A stretch of DNA of 64,000 bases from Vespertiliibacter pulmonis (GTDB lineage Bacteria > Pseudomonadota > Gammaproteobacteria > Enterobacterales > Pasteurellaceae): assembly GCF_013377275.1 (NCBI RefSeq), contig NZ_CP016615.1:620001-684000 (forward strand), given 5' to 3'. Both the position numbers and the translations under genes were made by a program. Below, piece by piece: positions 17,997 to 27,334 of this stretch (within the stretch, counting starts at the first letter, position 1; the number at the start of each line of letters is the position of its first letter). The notes below the pieces were generated by a model that was not told the DNA's origin, made no database searches, and worked only from the letters and a program-made list of their open reading frames with translations.

Positions 17997-18043
17997 TGAT
18001 TGATTCAATGTCTTACACTCAAAATTGGTTGCAGAATCAATCA
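17997..18043 (-). promoter_or_regulatory. Stem-loop in the rne leader
   Basis: TGATTGATTC (17997-18006) and GAATCAATCA (18034-18043) form a perfect 10-bp stem with a 27-nt loop in the untranslated leader of rne. In E. coli, rne mRNA is autoregulated through leader hairpins cut by RNase E; this is the best candidate here for that element. Confidence 0.5.
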
Positions 18044-18135
18044 GTTAGGCTTGCTTTTAGGTGAATGCAAGCGGTACTTTTCTGCCTATTTTTGCAAAAC
18101 GGTTATCCCGTAATTACAGACAAAAAATGCGTGTC

Positions 18136-18164
18136 ATTATGGCATTTTACGCTTGAAATAGAAA
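18136..18164 (-). promoter_or_regulatory. Candidate rne promoter
   Basis: On the minus strand TTTCTA (18164-18159), a 17-bp spacer and CATAAT (18141-18136) would start transcription near 18129, giving a 250-nt leader. The -35 is weak. Apart from the stem-loop listed at 17997 nothing else was recognised in the 366-bp gap between rne and mscS. Confidence 0.4.
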
Positions 18165-18190
18165 GGCGAAAGACAATAAATTTATACAAA

Positions 18191-18226
18191 AAGAAAAGCA
18201 AGATTATTAAATATCTCGCTTTTCTT
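18191..18226 (-). terminator. Terminator after mscS
   Basis: AAGAAAAGCAAGAT (18191-18204) and ATCTCGCTTTTCTT (18213-18226) form a 14-bp stem with one G-U pair and an 8-nt loop. The minus-strand product ends in TTCTTTTT. Confidence 0.85.
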
Positions 18227-18244
18227 ACCGCTGTTTTAGGCTAA

Positions 18245-19162
18245 TTATTTATGTACAATATCAATATTGTCAGGTAAATGAATATCAAGCTGATTAAATG
18301 GAATTGAAATACCTGCTTTATCAAACTCTATTTTAACCTGTTCAGTTACCGCATAATAAACATTCCAGTAATCGCCACTATTAACCCAAGGGCGTGCAAT
18401 AATCTGCACGCTACTTGCCGCTAAGGCACTCACTGCTATAACAGGTGCAGGCTCTTTCAATACTCGAGGATCATCTTCTAAAATTTGGGTAATAATCGCC
18501 TTAGCATTTGCAATATCATCTTCATAACCGATATCAAAAATAAAATCTACACGTCTAGTACTATTACTTGAATAATTTGTAATTTTATCGGAAAAAGTTT
18601 TTCCATTTGGGACGAGTACGGTTTTATTGTCTCCTGTGCGAAGTTCTAACATCATCAATCCCATTTTTTCTACTTTGCCAGCAGCGCCTCCCGCTTCAAT
18701 ATAATCTCCTCGCTTAAATGGTTTAAAAATTAAGATCATCACTCCTGCTGCAAAATTTTGTAATGAATTTTGTAACGCTAAACCTACCGCTAACCCTGCC
18801 GCACCAATTAACGCAACTAAAGAATTAGTGTTAATACCTAATTGAGAAAGTGAAACAATCACTGAAACCAATAATAATAAAAAATAAGCAATTGAAGTGA
18901 CAAAACTTTGTAACATTTCATCATCACTTGAGGCTAAAATCGCCTTACCAATCAATCGGCTAACAATTCGAGCTAAATATTTTCCAATGATAAAAATAAC
19001 AATCGCTAACACAATTTTGGTGGTATAGGGAATAACCCAATCCATCAAAATATCCCCTAATTTTTGAATATCTAATGTTTTCGCCCCATCAATCACTTTT
19101 GTTGCAACTTCTTGTACATCAATCTGTTTTACCGCTTCTACGGTCTGTGCTTCTTTACTCAT
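18245..19162 (-). CDS. mscS: Small-conductance mechanosensitive channel
   Basis: 305 residues from ATG 19162, preceded by the ribosome binding site GGGAGAAG; a GTG four codons upstream overlaps that site and is unlikely. Three N-terminal membrane segments end in the glycine/alanine-rich pore helix ALIGAAGLAVGLALQNSLQN. The beta domain follows (PFKRGDYIEAGGAAGKVEKMGL) and then the cytosolic vestibule (VPNGKTFSDKITNYSS). MscS opens under membrane tension to release solutes on hypo-osmotic shock. It sits between rne and rluC, two genes that are directly divergent in E. coli. Confidence 0.95.
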   Translation of the reverse strand: MSKEAQTVEAVKQIDVQEVATKVIDGAKTLDIQKLGDILMDWVIPYTTKIVLAIVIFIIGKYLARIVSRLIGKAILASSDDEMLQSFVTSIAYFLLLLVSVIVSLSQLGINTNSLVALIGAAGLAVGLALQNSLQNFAAGVMILIFKPFKRGDYIEAGGAAGKVEKMGLMMLELRTGDNKTVLVPNGKTFSDKITNYSSNSTRRVDFIFDIGYEDDIANAKAIITQILEDDPRVLKEPAPVIAVSALAASSVQIIARPWVNSGDYWNVYYAVTEQVKIEFDKAGISIPFNQLDIHLPDNIDIVHK

Positions 19163-19299
19163 TACTTCTCCCACACATTATGAAATAAAATAAATTTTAA
19201 CATAAGCGATCTGTTCTCACAGATTTTTTGCAAATCTGTACATTGTATTTAAGTAAAATATGGTAGCATTTACATAATTTTATTGATGAAAAAAGACCA

Positions 19300-20268
19300 A
19301 TGACGACACCCGAAAAAATTATTTCTGCCCGCGTACAATTTTTCACAATTAGCGATGATGAAGCAGGGCAACGCTTAGATAACTTTCTCTTAGCCAAACT
19401 AAAAGGCGTACCTAAAAGCCTAATTTACCGTATCGTTCGCAAAGGTGAAGTACGGGTAAACAAAGGGCGAGTAAAACCCGATTATAAATTACAAGCGGAT
19501 GATATAGTACGCATTCCGCCTGTCAGAGTGGCAGAAAAAAATGACTCCCCAATTTCGACTAAACTGAACAAAGTTGCTGAACTTGAGCAACATATTTTAT
19601 ATGAAGACGATATTTTATTGGTGCTTAATAAACCGTCTGGCATTGCTGTTCACGGCGGAAGTGGGCTAACTTTTGGGGTCATTGAAGCCTTACGGGCATT
19701 ACGTCCACAAGCCCGTTTTTTAGAATTAGTTCACCGCATTGACCGTGATACATCAGGGATTTTATTAGTAGCAAAAAAACGTTCTGCCCTACGCAATTTA
19801 CATGAACAACTGCGAGAAAAAGTCGTACAAAAAGACTACCTTGCATTAGTACGTGGGCAATGGCAATCTCATACAAAAGTCATTAAAGCTCCATTGCTAA
19901 AAAATGAATTAGCGAGTGGCGAACGAATTGTGCGAGTCAGCGAAGAAGGCAAACCTTCAGAAACCCGTTTTACTATTGAAGAACGCTATCCTACGGCAAC
20001 ACTAGTAAAAGCCTCACCCGTTACCGGCAGAACACACCAAATTCGGGTACATACTCAATTTGCAGGACACCCTATTGCCTTAGATGATAAATATGGTGAC
20101 CGTGAATTTGACCAAAAAATGCAAAATATCGGCTTACACCGCCTATTTTTACACGCTTACGCTATTCGTTTTGTCCACCCGAAAACCGAAGAACAGATGG
20201 TTATTACCGCTCCACTCGACAGCGCTTTAAAAAATATATTAGCAACACTACGAACAGATAACGCATAA
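19300..20268 (+). CDS. rluC: 23S rRNA pseudouridine synthase RluC
   Basis: 322 residues. An N-terminal S4 RNA-binding domain (GQRLDNFLLAKLKGVPKSLIYR, VRVNKGRV) precedes the RluA-family catalytic domain with HRIDRDTSGILL, whose Asp is the nucleophile, and VTGRTHQIRVH. RluC makes pseudouridines at 955, 2504 and 2580 (E. coli numbering) in 23S rRNA. The next gene, folP, begins 18 bp after its stop, suggesting co-transcription. Confidence 0.95.
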   Translation: MTTPEKIISARVQFFTISDDEAGQRLDNFLLAKLKGVPKSLIYRIVRKGEVRVNKGRVKPDYKLQADDIVRIPPVRVAEKNDSPISTKLNKVAELEQHILYEDDILLVLNKPSGIAVHGGSGLTFGVIEALRALRPQARFLELVHRIDRDTSGILLVAKKRSALRNLHEQLREKVVQKDYLALVRGQWQSHTKVIKAPLLKNELASGERIVRVSEEGKPSETRFTIEERYPTATLVKASPVTGRTHQIRVHTQFAGHPIALDDKYGDREFDQKMQNIGLHRLFLHAYAIRFVHPKTEEQMVITAPLDSALKNILATLRTDNA

Positions 20269-20286
20269 AAAAGTAACTAATCACAA

Positions 20287-21153
20287 ATGAAAATTTATTA
20301 CAAAAATCAGCTCGGATCTGACCGCTTGTTAGATCTCTCTACCCCGAAAATTATGGGAATTTTAAATTTTACGCCTGATTCCTTTTCCGATTCCGGCAAG
20401 TTTTTCTCATTAGATAAAGCACTTTACCAAGTTGAAAAAATGCTCAATGAAGGCGCAGATATTATTGATATTGGTGGGGAATCCACCCGACCTAACGCAC
20501 CGATTGTCTCACTCCAAGAAGAATTAGATCGTGTTGTGCCATTAGTTGAAGCCGTTCATAAACGATTCGATTGTTTAATTTCTGTCGATACCTCTAAAGC
20601 AGAAGTGATGAAAGCATCTGCTAACGTAGGGGCAGATATGATTAACGATATTCGAGCGTTACAAGAACCAAAAGCCCTTGATACTGTAGCTTTACTCAAT
20701 TTACCTGTCTGCCTAATGCATATGCAAGGCACTCCTCAAACAATGCAACAAAATCCTGAATATGAAGATATTGTGGAAGAAGTCAGCAATTTCCTTAACC
20801 AACGTATTTTTGCTTGCTTAACGGCGGGTATTCCGCAATCCCATATTATTTTGGATATTGGCTTTGGTTTTGGTAAAACCGTGCAACATAATTATCAGCT
20901 TCTCAAACATCTCAATGTATTTGCTGAATCTGGCTATCCTGTTTTAGCTGGACTTTCCCGTAAATCAATGATCGGTGCAATTTTAGATAAACCCGTAGAA
21001 CAACGTCTTATTGGTAGCGTTACAGGTGCATTGATTGCATTACAAAATGGGGCAAAAATCGTGCGAGTTCACGATGTAGCCGAAACCGCAGATGCCCTGA
21101 AAATTTGGCAAGCGACTGTTAATGCAGACTCTCCCAACTCAACTTTCTTTTAG
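20287..21153 (+). CDS. folP: Dihydropteroate synthase
   Basis: 288 residues. MGILNFTPDSFSDSGKF and DIGGESTRPNA are the two DHPS signatures that bind pterin pyrophosphate and p-aminobenzoate. SRKSMIG and VRVHDV complete the TIM barrel. It condenses these substrates to dihydropteroate and is the sulfonamide target. It is separated here from glmM and ftsH, its usual enterobacterial neighbours. An uptake-sequence core (ACCGCTTGT) is encoded within its first 20 codons. Confidence 0.96.
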   Translation: MKIYYKNQLGSDRLLDLSTPKIMGILNFTPDSFSDSGKFFSLDKALYQVEKMLNEGADIIDIGGESTRPNAPIVSLQEELDRVVPLVEAVHKRFDCLISVDTSKAEVMKASANVGADMINDIRALQEPKALDTVALLNLPVCLMHMQGTPQTMQQNPEYEDIVEEVSNFLNQRIFACLTAGIPQSHIILDIGFGFGKTVQHNYQLLKHLNVFAESGYPVLAGLSRKSMIGAILDKPVEQRLIGSVTGALIALQNGAKIVRVHDVAETADALKIWQATVNADSPNSTFF

Positions 21154-21178
21154 AAAAAATTATATTAAGGAATGAAGA

Positions 21179-21526
21179 ATGGCAACGATCGTATATGGTA
21201 TCAAAAACTGCGATACCGTTAAAAAATCCATCAAATGGCTTAACGATAATGGATTTACCCCAATACTACACGATTACCGTGTTGATGGGTTAGATCCAGA
21301 CTGGCTCAACCAAATGGCAGACAAATTCGGTTGGGAAAATTTAGTCAATAAACGTAGCACAACGTGGCGTGGTTTAGATGAAAGCATCAAACAAAATCTG
21401 AATAAAGAAACTGCCCTTAAAGTGCTAAATGAACACCCAACGCTCATTAAACGCCCGATCGTTATTCACAATGAAGTGGCTTTACTCGGTTTTGATGCCT
21501 CTGAATATCAAGCAAAATTGAAATAA
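21179..21526 (+). CDS. yffB: ArsC/Spx-family reductase-like protein (YffB type)
   Basis: 115 residues with the thioredoxin-like ArsC fold: [16 protein letters not shown] at the start carries the single conserved cysteine. [12 protein letters not shown] and [10 protein letters not shown](I) are the conserved substrate-region blocks. It lies 1 bp before dapE, an order shared with E. coli and other Gammaproteobacteria. Despite the family name, an arsenate role is not implied; a glutathione-linked reductase activity has been proposed for relatives, and function is uncertain. Confidence 0.88.
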   Translation: MATIVYGIKNCDTVKKSIKWLNDNGFTPILHDYRVDGLDPDWLNQMADKFGWENLVNKRSTTWRGLDESIKQNLNKETALKVLNEHPTLIKRPIVIHNEVALLGFDASEYQAKLK

Positions 21527-21527
21527 T

Positions 21528-22682
21528 ATGAAAAATGATATTATTGCCCTTGCTCAAGCCTTAATTCAACGGAAATCAATTAGCCCTGATGATCAAGGTT
21601 GCCAACAACTGATTGCCGAGCAATTACAAGCAGTCGGTTTTACCCTCGAATGGTTACCCTTTGGCGACACGCTGAACTTATGGGCAACTCACGGGCAAGG
21701 TGAGCCTTGTATTGCATTCGCAGGACACACCGATGTCGTCCCTGCTGGTGATGAAAACCAATGGAAATATCCACCTTTTGAGGCAAACATTGTTGATAAT
21801 TTACTATATGGGCGAGGGGCGGCTGATATGAAAGGCTCGCTTTCAGCAATGGTTATTGCTACCACTACATTCATCAAAAATAATCCTAATCACCAAGGCA
21901 AAATTGCGTTACTGATTACGTCAGATGAAGAAGCAAGTGCTAAAGACGGCACAGTCAAAGTTGTTGAAACCCTACTCACCCGTAATGAAAAAGTCGATTA
22001 TTGCATTGTTGGCGAACCCTCTAGCTCTCAACAGCTTGGTGATATTGTTAAAAATGGTCGCCGAGGCTCAATCACTGCAAATCTCTACATTGAAGGTATT
22101 CAAGGCCACGTTGCTTATCCTCACTTAGCGGAGAATCCTGTGCATAAATCCTTAGCTTTTTTAGCAGAATTAACCCAATATCAATGGGATAATGGCAACG
22201 CATTTTTTCCCCCCACTAGCCTACAAATTGCCAATATCCAAGCAGGTACAGGAAGTAATAATGTCATACCTGGTGAACTCTATGTGCAGTTTAATTTACG
22301 TTATTGTACGGAAATTACAGCTGAAATTATCAAAGAAAAAGTAACTGAATTACTAAGAAAACATCAGCTTACTCACCGTATTGAATGGAATTTATCGGGA
22401 AAACCTTTTTTAACAGAAAATGGGCGATTAGTTGAAACTGTCGTGCAATCTGTACAGAAAATCACAGGGATTACACCTCATTTAGATACGGGCGGTGGTA
22501 CATCTGATGCTCGCTTCATTGCTCAAATGGGAACAGAAGTTGTAGAATTTGGCCCGCTAAATCAAACTATTCACAAGATAAATGAGTGTGTCGATATTGA
22601 CGATCTCACCCAATGTGGCGAAGTATATTACGATGTTCTTGAACAACTTTTCAACCAAACAAGCGGTCAGTTTAATGAATAA
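21528..22682 (+). CDS. dapE: Succinyl-diaminopimelate desuccinylase
   Basis: 384 residues, an M20 metallohydrolase. Zinc ligands are visible in [10 protein letters not shown] (H67), GRGAADMKG (bridging Asp) and TSDEEA (catalytic and ligand Glu). The dimerisation domain follows ([13 protein letters not shown]) and the final His lies in GPLNQTIHK. It releases succinate from N-succinyl-LL-diaminopimelate on the lysine/meso-DAP pathway. The next gene starts inside its final codons, 8 bp before the end, so the two are translationally coupled. An uptake sequence lies near the 3' end at 22659-22667. Confidence 0.96.
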   Translation: MKNDIIALAQALIQRKSISPDDQGCQQLIAEQLQAVGFTLEWLPFGDTLNLWATHGQGEPCIAFAGHTDVVPAGDENQWKYPPFEANIVDNLLYGRGAADMKGSLSAMVIATTTFIKNNPNHQGKIALLITSDEEASAKDGTVKVVETLLTRNEKVDYCIVGEPSSSQQLGDIVKNGRRGSITANLYIEGIQGHVAYPHLAENPVHKSLAFLAELTQYQWDNGNAFFPPTSLQIANIQAGTGSNNVIPGELYVQFNLRYCTEITAEIIKEKVTELLRKHQLTHRIEWNLSGKPFLTENGRLVETVVQSVQKITGITPHLDTGGGTSDARFIAQMGTEVVEFGPLNQTIHKINECVDIDDLTQCGEVYYDVLEQLFNQTSGQFNE

Positions 22683-23358
22683 TTTTGCAATACCACAAAT
22701 CCTCACGGGCAAATCTCGAGAACATCTTGTTCCCTTGCCGAATGATCTTTCTACTCATCACACGCTACAAGCAGAAACGGTAGAAAATTTTCTAGCCTTA
22801 CAAAAACAGGCAAAAAAAGCAGGGTTTAATTTACAACCTGCCAGTACTTTTCGGGATTTCGACCGTCAAAAACAGATCTGGAATGCAAAATTTAACGGGC
22901 AACGTAAAGTCCACGACGATCACGGCAATCCTATTGATTTAAGCCTTCTTGATAACTGGCAAAAGTGCCAAGCAATTTTACGTTGGTCTGCAATGCCTGG
23001 TGCAAGTCGTCATCACTGGGGAACAGAAATTGATATTTTTGACCCCGATTTATTGCCTAAAAATCAATCTTTGCAACTAGAGCCTTGGGAATATCAAACA
23101 GGCGGTTATTTCCAACAACTCACTAATTGGTTACTAATCAATGCCGAACAATTTGGATTCTATTTTCCTTTTTTAGAACGGGAAGATAAAGATATCGGAC
23201 TTGAACCGTGGCATTTAAGCTATTTTCCTATTGCCGATCTCTACGAGCGGTCATTTTCTCCAAACATTTTGCAACAAACGTGGGAAAATGAAGATATTGC
23301 AGGGAAAACCACATTACTTGCTCATTTAGACACTATTTTTCAGCACTATATTTTATGA
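22675..23358 (+). CDS. M15-family D-alanyl-D-alanine carboxypeptidase
   Basis: 227 residues from ATG 22675, overlapping the dapE end by 8 bp; an open frame extends further into dapE but has no family match. Zinc-site motifs of the VanY/DacB-like M15B group are present: [12 protein letters not shown] (His and Asp ligands) and EPWHLSYFP (third His with the catalytic Glu before it). There is no signal peptide, so it appears cytoplasmic, as in relatives proposed to trim recycled peptidoglycan peptides. It overlaps rsmJ by 4 bp (ATGA). Confidence 0.85.
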   Translation: MNNFAIPQILTGKSREHLVPLPNDLSTHHTLQAETVENFLALQKQAKKAGFNLQPASTFRDFDRQKQIWNAKFNGQRKVHDDHGNPIDLSLLDNWQKCQAILRWSAMPGASRHHWGTEIDIFDPDLLPKNQSLQLEPWEYQTGGYFQQLTNWLLINAEQFGFYFPFLEREDKDIGLEPWHLSYFPIADLYERSFSPNILQQTWENEDIAGKTTLLAHLDTIFQHYIL

Positions 23359-24119
23359 CCGCAATCCAACTGATTAACGAAAGCCAAGATCTCGAAAAAT
23401 TCCGCCTAATTTGCGAAAAATGGAAACTCATTCACACAAATTCAGCAATTTTAGCCCTTGTGCTAACGGACGAACGCTTAGAATTACGCAAATTAGATGA
23501 GCCAAAACTAGGGGCAATTTTTGTAAATTTTGTGGACGGCACAATGGCTCATCGGCGTAAATTCGGCGGTGGGCGAGGCGAAGCAGTGGCAAAAGCCGTT
23601 GGCATTAAAGGCAATACGCTACCAACCGTTATAGACGCAACCGCAGGGCTTGGACGAGATGCTTTTGTATTAGCCAGTATCGGCTGTAAAGTGAAACTAG
23701 TGGAACGCAACCCTGTTGTGGGGGCATTATTAGAAGATGGTTTACAACGAGCCTATCAAAATGCGGAAATTGGGCAATTTATGCAAGAAAGAATGCAACT
23801 ATTGCCCGCACGATCCATAAATGAACTCAACCCTAGCACTGATTTCGCTGACGTCGTTTATCTCGACCCAATGTATCCCCACAAACAAAAAAGTGCATTA
23901 GTAAAAAAAGAAATGCGAGTGTTTCAGCACCTAGTCGGCTCAGATCTCGATGCCGATAATTTCTTCACTCAAGCCAAACAGCTCGCCCACAAACGTGTAG
24001 TAGTAAAACGCCCCGATTACGCCCCATTTCTGGCAGAACAAAAACCTGATTTTAGCCAAGAAACCAAAAACCATCGGTTTGATGTGTATCTCTCACATAA
24101 GATAAATAATACAATCTAA
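23355..24119 (+). CDS. rsmJ: 16S rRNA (guanine1516-N2)-methyltransferase
   Basis: 254 residues. The class I SAM-binding motif is [17 protein letters not shown], and the N2-guanine methyltransferase motif IV is LDPMYPHK. The C-terminal KNHRFDVY closes the domain. RsmJ methylates G1516 of 16S rRNA. Start and upstream stop overlap as ATGA. It is the last gene of the yffB-dapE-peptidase-rsmJ unit, and the restriction-modification island begins directly beyond it, convergent. Confidence 0.93.
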   Translation: MTAIQLINESQDLEKFRLICEKWKLIHTNSAILALVLTDERLELRKLDEPKLGAIFVNFVDGTMAHRRKFGGGRGEAVAKAVGIKGNTLPTVIDATAGLGRDAFVLASIGCKVKLVERNPVVGALLEDGLQRAYQNAEIGQFMQERMQLLPARSINELNPSTDFADVVYLDPMYPHKQKSALVKKEMRVFQHLVGSDLDADNFFTQAKQLAHKRVVVKRPDYAPFLAEQKPDFSQETKNHRFDVYLSHKINNTI

Positions 24120-24140
24120 ATATTAAAAAACAGAATAAAT

Positions 24141-24176
24141 AGTAGTTGAGCAATCAGGTTAAATCATTCAACTACT
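24141..24176. terminator. Weak inverted repeat between rsmJ and the RM island
   Basis: AGTAGTTGA (24141-24149) pairs with TCAACTACT (24168-24176), an 18-nt loop apart. The second arm includes the stop codon of the specificity region. It may act as a convergent terminator; evidence is limited. Confidence 0.35.
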
Positions 24177-25265
24177 TATTACTTGTTGATATCCCATTAT
24201 TTCTCTATCTGTGTACTTAACAACGTCTTCAATGACTAGTTTCTGAATAGCACTACCTAAAATGCTCATTAATTCATAGTCAGGAATACCATTTTTGATT
24301 GGTAAACTAATATTTAATTGATCAGCATCTTTAGCATAAAAATTACGGGCATAACTAAATTGCCCTGAATTTGATACTTTATGGATTGCTGAAGTTAAAA
24401 ATAAAACTGCTTCTTTCATTAAATGATCACAATGGACAACAGCAATATGATCATCTGCACCATAAGAATAATTACGATATTTTGCAGATCCAAACATATC
24501 AATAGTAATCGTGTTCGCATTAAATACATCTACCTTATTACCAATAAATGCAGATATTCCCGTATCCGTTTCTCCAGCAGTAACAAAAGGTAATAAACCC
24601 GATATTCTATCGGCACTTTTTAAACGCTTACCACGAGTTGCCTTACCAAATAACTTTTCTAAATTAAATTTACCCCATTCAATCTCATTCAATCTCGCTA
24701 TCGCATTCTTTTCTTTTTCATTTAATGTATAGTTTGATAGTCCTGTAACACGTAAATAACCTTGCAGTTCCTGCAATCGTTCCGCTTGCAGTTCAGAAAT
24801 AAATTCTTCTATAAAGTCAAAATCAATTTCATTATTCTTCACAGGAAGAAAGAATTGTATATTTTTTGCAACTTTCCAATGTCTGGCATATCCTAGATTA
24901 GGAATTTCTTTTTTCCAAGAAGATATAATAAAGAATAATTGATTTAAACTTATTTCTTTTAAAGGTTTTAAAACTTTTACATTATCTAAAATTGAAAAAC
25001 TTGTATCAGCAATATTAAAGCTTCTTGTATGCTCTCCGAAAATTACATAAATCTTACTCTCTTCATTGCAAATATAAGTAGGAGTATCTATATATCCCAC
25101 TACTCCATTATTATTAGAATCCGATGAATATACTGGAAATTTACCTTCTAAAGGTAATTCAGACTTATTTTTTATCTTATGTCCACTAATTAACTGGAAT
25201 AAATCATTATAACTAAACTTTGCCCACTCAACTTGTTGTAATTTTTGTGCTAAGTGGGCTTCTAC
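24168..25265 (-). CDS. Specificity (S) region of BcgI-like RM system, in the -1 frame of the RM gene
   Basis: 365 residues counted from GTA 25265, the first codon after a -1 slip on the RM gene. Two target-recognition domains are visible. The first starts with QQVEWAKFSYNDLFQLISGH. The second starts near residue 163 with EIEWGKFNLEKLFGKATRG. Both have the (V/I)EW-x-KF...LF opening shared by type I and BcgI-type S subunits, and there is a helical linker between them (EEFISELQAERLQELQ). No ATG, GTG or TTG occurs in frame until GTG 25100, inside the first recognition domain. It therefore seems to be translated only as a fusion to the RM protein by frameshifting (best explanation) or to be disabled by a 1-nt mutation. 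Confidence 0.85.
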   Translation of the reverse strand, partial: VEAHLAQKLQQVEWAKFSYNDLFQLISGHKIKNKSELPLEGKFPVYSSDSNNNGVVGYIDTPTYICNEESKIYVIFGEHTRSFNIADTSFSILDNVKVLKPLKEISLNQLFFIISSWKKEIPNLGYARHWKVAKNIQFFLPVKNNEIDFDFIEEFISELQAERLQELQGYLRVTGLSNYTLNEKEKNAIARLNEIEWGKFNLEKLFGKATRGKRLKSADRISGLLPFVTAGETDTGISAFIGNKVDVFNANTITIDMFGSAKYRNYSYGADDHIAVVHCDHLMKEAVLFLTSAIHKVSNSGQFSYARNFYAKDADQLNISLPIKNGIPDYELMSILGSAIQKLVIEDVVKYTDREIMGYQQVISS

Positions 25266-25271
25266 TTTCCC
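25222..25271 (-). promoter_or_regulatory. Candidate programmed -1 ribosomal frameshift signal
   Basis: On the minus strand the zero-frame codons TTG GGA AAG TAG end the RM gene. GGGAAAG (25271-25265) fits the X-XXY-YYZ slippery heptamer and is the same heptamer used by the phage lambda G/GT frameshift. After a 5-nt spacer an 11-bp stem follows: GCCCACTTAGC (25259-25249) with GTTGAGTGGGC (25232-25222), two G-U pairs and a 16-nt loop. A -1 slip continues as GTA GAA GCC into the specificity region. Confidence 0.75.
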
Positions 25272-27307
25272 AATGACTCATCTTTATCATTTCGTTTTTT
25301 CAAAAGATTAGATACTTCCCAAGCTAAGTAATCACTAACTGTTTTTTTAAAATCATCAAGAGTTGGTTTAGTATCAACTGGAGCAGTTTGATTCCAATCT
25401 GCCCCATTGTCTGGGTCAATCGTATTTTCATAATATTCTTTTTCAGTAAAAATATTGAGCTGGCTTCTACCAAAACGCACCAAATCTACTATTTCTTGAT
25501 AACGTTCCCTAGCTCTGTCAGTATCTTTCAAATTATTACTTGCCTTTTTACGATTAGTACGAGTATAACCATCATTAGTAAAATCAATAAATTTTACCAT
25601 TTCATCTTTATGGTGTTTTTCACCCACTTTAAAAACATAAATATTCGTCTGTACACTAGATTTCCCAATAAATAAATCAATTGGCATTTTGATACTTGCT
25701 AAAAGCGTATGTTTTTTCAAAATATTCCGATTAATTTCTTTAGCTTTTCCACTTCCTGCTGAATTTTGAATAATAATAGCCGCATAACCTTTATTCATCA
25801 TATTAAGTGCGACTTCTACGAAATTCATTCCATTACCTTCTGCGGAATAAGGCGGATTAAGAATAAAAGCATCTGCAGGGAAATTCTCATTGGTATTTCC
25901 AAAGCCATATTTGCCATCAAACTCGGTTAATGAATTTTTATTAATGATATTTGAGCTACCGTCCCCCATCATTATCATATTCAAAATAGCTAACATATAC
26001 ACACTAGCTAACGATTCTATACCTAACAATTGATTTGCTTTAATACTTGCTTCTTTTAGACTAAGCTGTTCAGGAGAATGAATACTCTCTTTTGCATCTT
26101 TAAGCATTTCATTCATTGCTGCCACTAATAGCCCAGCTGATCCTGTGGCAAAATCCCAAACATAGCTATCTTTATTTACTCTCGCTAATTTAACTAGTAA
26201 GGTGGCAACATAAGAAGGCGTTAATACAACATCATTAAGCTTATCTTGACTAAAACCTAACCAAGAATACATTTCATTGAATAATTTACCCGTAAAATCG
26301 GTAGTTAATCCAATTTTGTAATAAATCCCTAAATCATCAACAATCTTAGTAAAAATACGTTTGAGCTGACTTTCTCCATTCTTAGGCTTATTGATATTCT
26401 CCATCAAAAGTGTATTAGATAAAGTACGGATAATTAAATCTGTTTTATCTTGTGGTAATTTCTTTTCCTCAAAAAAAGCCTCAATTTTCCTAATAATAAT
26501 ATCGCCGTCTCTATTATTACGTTCTGTACTTGATTTTAACTCCTCTTTTTCTAATGGATTAACTTTACCTGCTACACCAAGTGTTGCAATAATCGCTGAG
26601 GCGACCAAATAAACTCGATCATTCTCTCCTAATCCTTTTTCATTTTGATAAATATCATTATTCAGCTTTGTTAGGCTTGCATCAATTTCTTTTTCACGCT
26701 TTTCTTTAATTTTCTCCAACTCTTCAGTAGAAAGAGAAAGCTGTTTTACTTTATTGATAAATTTATCAAAATTTTCTTTCGCTAAAAAAGAGAAATCAGT
26801 ATATTCATCAATTTTTTGTCCAACACCTAAATTAGATTTAGACACATAATAAGTACCGATTTGATAACATATTTCACCTTGCTCATTTTTGCTACCCGTC
26901 ATACCTATAGCAATAATATCGGTATAACTGGTATGATGTAGTAAAGCATTAGCATAATGTACGGCACCATTTACTGCATAATCTCTAATATTCTTAAAAT
27001 TTAGAGCATTCTTTGCTGTACGATTATCAACATTCCCTTCAGTATCTAATTTCACTAATTTATCAGCATAGCCTTTGTATTCAATTAAAATAGGGTAATA
27101 ATCCAAATTTGATGTTTGTAAGAGCAATTTGACATCAGGTCGATTACCACCAATTCCTCCATTCTTCGATGCATAATTTTCTAATGCCTTATCAATTTCT
27201 GTATTAAGTGATTCTTGTTCTAATTTATAATCTAATCCATAAGATTTTAACCAACCATTGGCAAGATCTGCGATATTCGGTTCAATACTTTGTTTATTTT
27301 TAGCCAT
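25262..27307 (-). CDS. BcgI-like fused restriction endonuclease-methyltransferase (RM subunit)
   Basis: 681 residues. The N-terminal nuclease domain carries a PD-(D/E)xK site: RPDVK (D58) and LIEYKGY (E76, K78). A helical linker leads to an N6-adenine methyltransferase domain with SAM motif DFATGSAGLLVAAM and catalytic NPPY (in ILNPPYSAEG). This RM fusion with a following S unit is the layout of BcgI-type (type IIB) enzymes, which cut on both sides of a bipartite site and act as an A2B complex. A -10 TATAAT lies at 27334-27329. There is no perfect uptake core in the island, unlike the flanks. It ends at TAG right after a slippery heptamer. Confidence 0.88.
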   Translation of the reverse strand: MAKNKQSIEPNIADLANGWLKSYGLDYKLEQESLNTEIDKALENYASKNGGIGGNRPDVKLLLQTSNLDYYPILIEYKGYADKLVKLDTEGNVDNRTAKNALNFKNIRDYAVNGAVHYANALLHHTSYTDIIAIGMTGSKNEQGEICYQIGTYYVSKSNLGVGQKIDEYTDFSFLAKENFDKFINKVKQLSLSTEELEKIKEKREKEIDASLTKLNNDIYQNEKGLGENDRVYLVASAIIATLGVAGKVNPLEKEELKSSTERNNRDGDIIIRKIEAFFEEKKLPQDKTDLIIRTLSNTLLMENINKPKNGESQLKRIFTKIVDDLGIYYKIGLTTDFTGKLFNEMYSWLGFSQDKLNDVVLTPSYVATLLVKLARVNKDSYVWDFATGSAGLLVAAMNEMLKDAKESIHSPEQLSLKEASIKANQLLGIESLASVYMLAILNMIMMGDGSSNIINKNSLTEFDGKYGFGNTNENFPADAFILNPPYSAEGNGMNFVEVALNMMNKGYAAIIIQNSAGSGKAKEINRNILKKHTLLASIKMPIDLFIGKSSVQTNIYVFKVGEKHHKDEMVKFIDFTNDGYTRTNRKKASNNLKDTDRARERYQEIVDLVRFGRSQLNIFTEKEYYENTIDPDNGADWNQTAPVDTKPTLDDFKKTVSDYLAWEVSNLLKKRNDKDESLGK

Positions 27308-27328
27308 ATTATCTATCCAAGTAATTTA

Positions 27329-27334
27329 ATTATA
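27329..27334 (-). promoter_or_regulatory. -10 element of the RM gene
   Basis: TATAAT on the minus strand, 22 bp before the RM start codon, within an AT-rich 87-bp gap from ftsX. No good -35 hexamer is visible at the usual spacing. Confidence 0.45.

Noticed and set aside
25262-25280. Separate start for the S gene at the ATG overlapping the RM end (minus strand, 25281 region)
   Set aside because: That ATG is in a different frame and meets a stop after 17 codons, before the recognition domain.
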